Source of the DNA: Hoeflea sp.
GTDB lineage: Bacteria > Pseudomonadota > Alphaproteobacteria > Rhizobiales > Rhizobiaceae
Length of the DNA stretch: 58,650 bases
Reading direction: 5' to 3'
NCBI RefSeq assembly: GCF_014359905.1
Contig: NZ_JACIYP010000023.1
Location: 1 to 58,650 of the forward strand
Positions 53,547 through 58,650 of this stretch are shown in pieces (position 1 is the stretch's first letter; every line of letters begins with the position of its first letter). A program made the translations under genes and the position numbers. Under the pieces are notes generated by a model that was given only the letters and a program-made list of their open reading frames with translations, did no database searches and was not told the DNA's origin.

Positions 53547-53553
53547 ATGACAG
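53547..53553 (-). promoter_or_regulatory. Candidate PhoB half-site before sqdB
   Basis: On the minus strand CTGTCAT matches one repeat of the rhizobial Pho box (two CTGTCAT repeats 11 bases apart). The repeat in the upstream position agrees only at four of seven bases, so it is a partial box. It lies 50 bases upstream of the sqdB start. Confidence 0.35.
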
Positions 53554-53626
53554 AAAGACGATTGTCTCAATTCCCTAACCGGAACGGAGACCGGCGAAAC
53601 AGGAAAATCGAACGAGGCTGTTGATC

Positions 53627-54076
53627 ATGGATGCATCCCTGGCGGGGCAGTTGCGCGATGGCGGGCATCTGCTGAAGCAGCGGGTCTATTATGAAGACAC
53701 CGATTTTTCGGGCTTCGTCTACCATGCGCGCTATCTGCATTTTTTCGAACGCGGGCGCACCGATTTCATCCGCCTGCTTGGCGTGTCCCAAGGCGCGCTT
53801 CATGCCGAAGCCGATCCTGTGGACGCAGTCGCCTTTGTGGTCCGGCGGATGGAGATCGATTTCAGGGCTCCGGCGCGCATGGATGACGTGTTGACGATTG
53901 CCACCCAGCCCGTCGAGGTGCGCGGCGCCCGCATGCAGCTTTCCCAGACCATCAGCCGCGATGACACCCTGCTGGCGAGCGCAACAGTCACGGTCGCGGT
54001 CGTCAACGGCTTGGGCCGGGCGCGACGTCTGCCCGAAGCGCTTGCGGCGAAATTCGTGCCCGCCTCCGGCGTGTGA
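53627..54076 (+). CDS. ybgC: YbgC-type acyl-CoA thioesterase of the Tol-Pal locus
   Basis: The 149-residue hotdog-fold thioesterase has the catalytic YYEDTDFSGFVYHARYLHFFERGRTDF segment (Asp in DTDFSG) and FVVRRMEIDFRAPARMDD. It heads the tol-pal cluster, as in most proteobacteria. It hydrolyses acyl-CoA esters in vitro; its link to Tol-Pal function is unclear. An ATG at 53627 is used; a TTG six bases earlier is possible. About 245 gene-free bases separate it from tolQ. Confidence 0.92.
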   Translation: MDASLAGQLRDGGHLLKQRVYYEDTDFSGFVYHARYLHFFERGRTDFIRLLGVSQGALHAEADPVDAVAFVVRRMEIDFRAPARMDDVLTIATQPVEVRGARMQLSQTISRDDTLLASATVTVAVVNGLGRARRLPEALAAKFVPASGV

Positions 54077-54120
54077 TTCCAGCGCGTCGAGGCGGACGGC
54101 CGGTCGTGACGAGCTTGATC

Positions 54121-54136
54121 CTAACCAAGCCTTAAC
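54121..54136. promoter_or_regulatory. CtrA-like box upstream of tolQ
   Basis: CTAACCAAGCCTTAAC fits TTAA-N7-TTAAC with one mismatch. It lies 186-201 bases upstream of the tolQ start. Weaker than the two boxes at rcdA. Cell-cycle timing of Tol-Pal would make biological sense, but one mismatch in an AT-rich intergenic region is weak evidence. Confidence 0.3.
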
Positions 54137-54321
54137 CATAATTATTTATGAATGAAGTCGTTAGGATTGCGCGAAACATGTGCGCCATCCTTTGACCAAA
54201 TTTGGCCGCGAGAAGACTGACAAGTGAACAGGCGGCGATCGCTCACTTCTGGACTCCCGGCAAAAGTGACGTCTTGGGCCGCCCGGCAATGAACCGGGCG
54301 TGTGGAATTGAGGGTATTGGA

Positions 54322-55038
54322 ATGGAACAGGTTGGACTTGCAGCAACCAGCGAGGTGACACTCTGGTCGCTTTTCATGCAGGCCGGGTTTGTGGTCAAGC
54401 TCGTGATGCTTGGCCTCGTGGGCGCCTCCATCTGGACGTGGGCCATTGTCGCGGACAAATGGATCTCGTTCACCAGATTCCGGCGCCAGCTTGACCAGTT
54501 CGAACAGGTGTTCTGGTCAGGCCAGTCGCTCGAGGAATTGTACCGGACATTGTCCGATCGCAAGTCGTCGGGCATGAGCGCCATTTTCGTGTCGGCGATG
54601 CGCGAATGGAAGAAATCCTTCGAGCGGGGCGCCAAATCGCCGATTGGCCTGCAGATGCGGATCGACAAGGCGATGGATGTGACGCTGGCGCGCGAGGCGG
54701 ATGCGCTCGAATCCAAGCTGACATCGCTCGCGACCATCGGATCCGCCGCCCCCTTCATCGGGCTGTTCGGCACGGTGATCGGCATCATGACGTCGTTCCA
54801 GGCGATTGCCGGATCGAAATCAACCAACCTTGCCGTCGTCGCGCCCGGCATCGCCGAGGCGTTGCTGGCGACCGCCATCGGCCTTCTCGCCGCCATTCCG
54901 GCGGTCATCGCCTACAACAAGTTCTCGTCCGATGCCGGCAAATTGACCGCCCGCATGGAAGGCTTCACCGACGAGTTTTCCGGTATCTTGTCACGGCAGA
55001 TCGACGAGCGCCAGAACGCTCGTCAAGCCGCGGAATAG
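54322..55038 (+). CDS. tolQ: Tol-Pal proton-channel subunit TolQ
   Basis: The 238-residue inner-membrane protein has three helices (about 20-42, 140-162, 175-197). TolQ/ExbB features are WTWAIVADKWISFTRF, TIGSAAPFIGLFGTVIGIMTSFQAI and LLATAIGLLAAIPAVIAYN. With TolR it uses the proton gradient to energise TolA. The ATG at 54322 is chosen; the frame is open 120 bases further upstream without support. Nine bases separate it from tolR. Confidence 0.95.
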   Translation: MEQVGLAATSEVTLWSLFMQAGFVVKLVMLGLVGASIWTWAIVADKWISFTRFRRQLDQFEQVFWSGQSLEELYRTLSDRKSSGMSAIFVSAMREWKKSFERGAKSPIGLQMRIDKAMDVTLAREADALESKLTSLATIGSAAPFIGLFGTVIGIMTSFQAIAGSKSTNLAVVAPGIAEALLATAIGLLAAIPAVIAYNKFSSDAGKLTARMEGFTDEFSGILSRQIDERQNARQAAE

Positions 55039-55047
55039 GAGACGACG

Positions 55048-55500
55048 ATGGGCATGTCCGCACAAGGTGGCCGAGGCGGCGGGTCTCGCCGTGGACGTCG
55101 CGGTGGCCGCAAGCAGCTCGTGAGCGAAATCAACGTCACGCCGTTTGTCGACGTGATGCTGGTGCTTCTGATCATTTTCATGGTGGCGGCGCCGCTGCTC
55201 ACAGTCGGCGTTCCGATCGATCTGCCTGAAACCCAGGCAAGGGCGTTGAACTCGGAGACCCAGCCGATCACCGTTTCGGTCAATTCCGGCGGGCAGATCT
55301 ACCTGCAGGAAACCGAGATCGCGATCGACGAAGTGGTGGCCAAGCTCGAGGCGATCGCCACCACCGGTTACAGCGAGCGCATCTATGTTCGTGGCGATAC
55401 CAATGCCGACTACGGCACCGTCATGAAGGTGATGGCGCGCATCTCCGCGGCCGGGTTCACCAATCTCGGCCTGGTCACGCTTCAGGAACAGGACAGTTGA
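55048..55500 (+). CDS. tolR: Tol-Pal subunit TolR
   Basis: The 150-residue protein has a Gly/Arg-rich N-terminus, one transmembrane helix (about 33-52) with the proton-carrying Asp35 in INVTPFVDVMLVLL, and a periplasmic domain including PIDLPETQA and RGDTNADYGTVMKVMARI. An AGGAG site precedes the ATG. It forms the stator with TolQ. Confidence 0.95.
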   Translation: MGMSAQGGRGGGSRRGRRGGRKQLVSEINVTPFVDVMLVLLIIFMVAAPLLTVGVPIDLPETQARALNSETQPITVSVNSGGQIYLQETEIAIDEVVAKLEAIATTGYSERIYVRGDTNADYGTVMKVMARISAAGFTNLGLVTLQEQDS

Positions 55501-55510
55501 CGGCGCGCTG

Positions 55511-56581
55511 ATGAAGGGAAGCCTGGCGACATCGACGGTATTGCACGCTCTGGTGCTGGGATTCGCGCTTGCGTCTTTCGGCGCGCCGAAGACGCTTGAG
55601 GTGGCGGATGTCGAATCATTCCCGGTCAGCATCGTGCCGATTGACGAGATCACCCAGATCCAGCGGGGCGACAAAACCGCGCCTCTGTCCGAGATCGCCG
55701 CGCCGATTCCCACCGCCCGGCCCGATCCTGTGCCGGACGCGCAGAATGTTGGCGAAAACGACGTGGACCTGAAACCGGTCGAAGCCGCCACGCCAAGCCC
55801 CCGCGAAGTGGTGTCGGAAGCGCCGCCGAAACCGGCCGAAAAGCCGGCGCCTCAGCCCGAGCCCCGGCCAGTCGAGCCGGAGCCGGTCGAAGTCGCCGAA
55901 CCCGAGCCGGTGGAACCCACACCCGCTCCTGCGCCGGAAGAGCCCGCAACGCCCGCGCCTGCGGAAGTCGCAGCACTGCCTGCCGAACCCACGCCAGACC
56001 CGGTGGCCGAAGCGATCGCCGAGGCGGCCCCGGCAGAGCCCGAATTTGCCGCATTGCCGACCGCCGGACCTGTGCCTCAGGCACGGCCGGAGCCGCCGAA
56101 AGCCGCGAAGAAACCTGCCGCCAAGCCGGCTGCCCAGGAAACCGCATCGTCCAAGCAGAGTGATTTCAACGCCGAACAGGTGGCAGCGCTTCTCAACAAG
56201 CAGGATGCCGCAGGCGGCGGCGCCAAGCGGTCGACGGAAACGGCGTCTCTGGGTGGACAAACCACCACGCGCGGAAACACGCTCAGCCAGAGCGAGATGG
56301 ATGCCTTGCGCGGCCAGATCCAGAAATACTGGAACATCATTCCCGGCATGGCCGATGGCGGCGAGGTGCGGGTGCAGGTCAGGATGAGGCTGGATCTGGC
56401 AGGGAACATTGTCGGGCAGCCCGACGTTACGGCTACGGGTGGATCGGAAGGCGTCAGGCGTACCTTGTCCGGCAGTGCGCGACGCGCCGTTCTGCAAGCC
56501 CAGCCCTACCAGTTGCCTAAAGAGAAGTATGATTCATGGGCTGACGTGATCGTGAATTTCGATCCCAGCCAGATGTTCTAA
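55511..56581 (+). CDS. tolA: TolA-like cell envelope protein
   Basis: The 356-residue protein has an N-terminal transmembrane segment (ATSTVLHALVLGFALASFGA, residues 5-24), then a long Pro/Glu/Ala-rich spacer (about 60-205), not the lysine-alanine helix of E. coli TolA. The C-terminal domain (about 260-356, QIQKYWNIIPGMADGGEVRVQV...) resembles TolA/TonB. It transmits TolQR energy to TolB and Pal across the periplasm. Low-complexity makes alignment outside the ends unreliable. Confidence 0.85.
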   Translation: MKGSLATSTVLHALVLGFALASFGAPKTLEVADVESFPVSIVPIDEITQIQRGDKTAPLSEIAAPIPTARPDPVPDAQNVGENDVDLKPVEAATPSPREVVSEAPPKPAEKPAPQPEPRPVEPEPVEVAEPEPVEPTPAPAPEEPATPAPAEVAALPAEPTPDPVAEAIAEAAPAEPEFAALPTAGPVPQARPEPPKAAKKPAAKPAAQETASSKQSDFNAEQVAALLNKQDAAGGGAKRSTETASLGGQTTTRGNTLSQSEMDALRGQIQKYWNIIPGMADGGEVRVQVRMRLDLAGNIVGQPDVTATGGSEGVRRTLSGSARRAVLQAQPYQLPKEKYDSWADVIVNFDPSQMF

Positions 56582-56599
56582 GCGCTGAAAGGCTGCATT

Positions 56600-57910
56600 A
56601 TGAAACTGTTCAACCGAATTCTCGCCCTGCCATTGATGATGGTCGCGCTTGTCCTGTTGGCGGCGGGCCCGGCCCGCGCCGTGGTCGAGATCGACATCAA
56701 TCGCGCCAATGTCGAACCCTTGCCGATCGCCATCACCGATTTTCTCTCGACCGATGGCGTTGGCGCGCAGATTGCCGAGGTGGTGGCGGCGGACCTGAAG
56801 CGCTCCGGGCTGTTTGCGCCGATCGGCAAGGCGGCCTTCATCGAGACCATCACCAATGCGGATGCAGCACCCCGGTTCCAGGACTGGACCGTGATCAATG
56901 CCCAGGCGCTGGTGACCGGGCGCGTGGTGCGCGAAGCCGATGGCCGGCTCAGGGCCGAATTCAGGCTGTGGGACACATTCGCCGGTCAGCAGCTGTCCGG
57001 CGAGCAATTCTTCACCCGTCCCGAGAACTGGCGCCGGGTGGCCCACATCATCGCCGACGCCATCTACGAGCGTCTGACGGGCGAGAAGGGTTACTTCGAT
57101 AGCCGCGTGGTTTTCGTCTCCGAAAGCGGCCCCAAGACCGACCGTCAGAAGCAACTGGCGATCATGGACCAGGACGGCGCCAATCTGCGCATGCTGACCA
57201 ATGCCAATGAACTTGTCCTGACGCCGCGGTTCTCGCCGTCGCGCCAGGAGATTACCTACATGTCGTTCGAGGGCGGCCAGCCGCGGGTCTATCTGCTGCA
57301 GCTCGAAACCGGCCAGCGCGAACTGGTCGGCAATTTCCCGGGCATGACCTTCTCGCCCCGGTTCTCGCCTGACGGCCAGAAAGTCATCATGAGCCTTCAG
57401 CAGGAAGGCAACGCCAATATCTACACCATGGATCTGCGCTCGCGGGCGACCACCCGGCTGACCAGCACGGCTGCCATCGACACCTCGCCCTCCTATTCGC
57501 CGGATGGGTCGCAGATCGTGTTTGAGAGCGACCGTGGCGGGCGTCAGCAGCTCTACATCATGGGCGCGGACGGCTCCAACCAGCGCCGCGTGTCTTTCGG
57601 CGACGGCTCCTATTCCACGCCCGTCTGGTCGCCGCGCGGCGATCTGATCGCTTTCACCAAGCAATCGGGCGGCAAGTTTTCCATCGGCGTCATGCGGACC
57701 GACGGTTCGGGTGAGCGGATTCTGACCACGGGCTATCACAATGAGGGGCCGACCTGGTCACCGAATGGCCGGGTGCTGATGTTCTTCCGTCAGCCGGCCG
57801 GCGCCGGCGGCCCGCAGATCCATTCGATCGATCTGACCGGATACAATGAACAGTTGGTGTCGACACCGACCTTTGCCTCGGACCCGGCATGGTCGCCGCT
57901 GCTCGAGTAG
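56600..57910 (+). CDS. tolB: Tol-Pal periplasmic protein TolB
   Basis: The 436-residue protein has a signal peptide (ending PARA near 28), an N-terminal alpha/beta domain and a beta-propeller made of repeats such as [58 protein letters not shown] and [19 protein letters not shown]. It binds Pal and TolA. A weak hairpin (57926-57939, GGCTGA/TCAGCC) follows its stop, so pal may have extra control. Confidence 0.96.
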   Translation: MKLFNRILALPLMMVALVLLAAGPARAVVEIDINRANVEPLPIAITDFLSTDGVGAQIAEVVAADLKRSGLFAPIGKAAFIETITNADAAPRFQDWTVINAQALVTGRVVREADGRLRAEFRLWDTFAGQQLSGEQFFTRPENWRRVAHIIADAIYERLTGEKGYFDSRVVFVSESGPKTDRQKQLAIMDQDGANLRMLTNANELVLTPRFSPSRQEITYMSFEGGQPRVYLLQLETGQRELVGNFPGMTFSPRFSPDGQKVIMSLQQEGNANIYTMDLRSRATTRLTSTAAIDTSPSYSPDGSQIVFESDRGGRQQLYIMGADGSNQRRVSFGDGSYSTPVWSPRGDLIAFTKQSGGKFSIGVMRTDGSGERILTTGYHNEGPTWSPNGRVLMFFRQPAGAGGPQIHSIDLTGYNEQLVSTPTFASDPAWSPLLE

Positions 57911-58073
57911 CAATGCCCCCGAAAGGGCTGATTTCAGCCGTCTTTGCGCCGTATTCTGCGTCCAAAGGCGGCTAACGCAACGTAAACAAAGACTTTGTTA
58001 ACCGTCTTTCTTCAACGCGGGTTAACCGCGACGGGTTACAAACGGTCAACCAGAACGACTAAGGAGACGGGCC

Positions 58074-58580
58074 ATGGGCCGTATGCAAGAACTTGCCCGC
58101 AACCCGGCGATGATCGCGCTTTTCATGGCGTTGATCCTGACCGGTTGCGCTTCCAAGAAAAACAATCTGCCCAACAATGCCGCCGATCTCGGTCTGGCCG
58201 GCAATGCGACACCGGGATCGCAGCAGGATTTCACCGTCAATGTCGGCGACCGGATCTTCTTCGACACCGATTCCTCGGTGATCCGCGCCGATGCCGCCTC
58301 GACACTTGACCGTCAGGCGCAATGGCTCAACCAGTATCCGAACTATCAGATCACCGTTGAAGGCCATGCCGACGAACGCGGCACACGCGAATACAACCTC
58401 GCGCTCGGCGCCCGTCGTGCTGCAGCGACCAGGCAGTACCTTTCCACCCGCGGCATCGCGGCAAACCGCATCCAGACCATTTCGTTCGGCAAGGAGCGTC
58501 CGGTCGCGGTTTGCGACGACATCTCCTGCTGGTCGCAGAACCGCCGCGCCGTTACCGTGCTTGGCGGGGCCGGCAGCTAA
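58074..58580 (+). CDS. pal: Peptidoglycan-associated lipoprotein Pal
   Basis: The 168-residue lipoprotein has a signal with lipobox LTG-C and an OmpA-type peptidoglycan-binding domain: FFDTDSSVIRADAASTLDRQAQWL, VEGHADERGTREYNLALGARRA and a C-terminal NRRAVTV. It anchors the outer membrane to the cell wall. AAGGAG precedes the ATG. The 163-base gap from tolB contains two GTTAACC-like repeats and a TTCA-N7-TTAAC CtrA-like match, so pal may have its own promoter. Confidence 0.97.
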   Translation: MGRMQELARNPAMIALFMALILTGCASKKNNLPNNAADLGLAGNATPGSQQDFTVNVGDRIFFDTDSSVIRADAASTLDRQAQWLNQYPNYQITVEGHADERGTREYNLALGARRAAATRQYLSTRGIAANRIQTISFGKERPVAVCDDISCWSQNRRAVTVLGGAGS

Positions 58581-58608
58581 CAGGCGGATCTTTGCCTATG
58601 GATCAAAA

Positions 58609-58635
58609 GGGCGGCTTCCGAGCCGCCCTCTTTTC
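58609..58635 (+). terminator. Rho-independent terminator of pal
   Basis: A perfect 9-bp stem AGGGCGGCT with AGCCGCCCT, a TCCG tetraloop and a CTTTT tail, 29 bases after the pal stop. Confidence 0.92.
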
Positions 58636-58650
58636 GTTGAACGCAAGCAT

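Noticed and set aside
1..58650. CRISPR arrays, insertion sequences, tRNA or rRNA genes
   Set aside because: No regularly spaced repeats, no transposase-like frame and no tRNA or rRNA signature were seen on either strand.

Overview
The window looks like core chromosome of an alphaproteobacterium of the order Rhizobiales (Sinorhizobium/Agrobacterium/Hoeflea-like). Evidence: a GapR-type DUF2312 protein, an RcdA homologue next to TTAA-N7-TTAAC (CtrA-type) boxes, a 41-residue cysteine-free L36 and a cysteine-free L31, a GTTC-N7-GTTC (alphaproteobacterial LexA-type) box, sqdBDC, and the order fda-pgk-gap-tkt-zapA-fau-yebC-ruvCAB-tolQRAB-pal. The assignment rests on remembered family features and gene order; no search was run.

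Layout. 1-8 kb: end of an unrecognised gene, gapR-like gene, N-formylglutamate amidohydrolase, DUF1036, pyruvate kinase, alpha/beta hydrolase, TPR protein, rpmJ, purEK, two DUF465 proteins. 8-18 kb: ArsR-type regulator, acyl-CoA ligase, TauE-type permease, ThiE-like protein, Sel1 protein, efp, suhB, an ExbB-like/OmpA-like pair, PhnD-like protein and fatty-acid desaturase. 18-26 kb: MsbA-like ABC exporter, rpmE, rcdA, DUF1192, quinone oxidoreductase, MFS permease, small membrane protein, SGNH hydrolase. 25-34 kb: minus-strand central carbon block tkt-gap-(K+/H+ antiporter)-pgk-fda, then DUF4164 and zapA. 33.8-39.8 kb: an accessory block between zapA and fau with a Slam-type outer-membrane protein, its probable TbpB-like lipoprotein cargo, a chemoreceptor and a minimal LuxR-type HTH protein. 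40-46 kb: fau, metallophosphoesterase, DM13 protein, TPR/MBL pair, GFA protein, yebC, flavin-dependent oxidoreductase. 46-50.5 kb: ruvC, ruvA and ruvB separated by toxin-antitoxin genes, then a Nudix hydrolase. 50.5-53.5 kb: sulfolipid operon sqdBDC. 53.6-58.6 kb: ybgC-tolQRAB-pal.

The most notable region is the ruv locus. An intact AbrB/PIN (VapBC-type) pair lies between ruvC and ruvA. A second intact pair, plus a frameshifted antitoxin with a possible toxin remnant, lies between ruvA and ruvB. Both intact toxin genes end in a 4-base overlap with the following ruv start codon. The promoter in front of the first pair carries a GTTC-N7-GTTC box overlapping a consensus -35, so toxin, antitoxin and Holliday-junction helicase genes may be induced together by DNA damage. 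The second notable region is the Slam/TbpB-like block, a probable type XI (Slam) surface-lipoprotein export locus in a rhizobial chromosome.

Several starts were moved to non-ATG or internal codons because of ribosome-binding sites or family length: the ABC exporter (GTG), the K+/H+ antiporter (TTG), the acyl-CoA ligase (TTG), fau (GTG), and rcdA, rpmE, tolQ, ruvA and the chemoreceptor (internal ATG).
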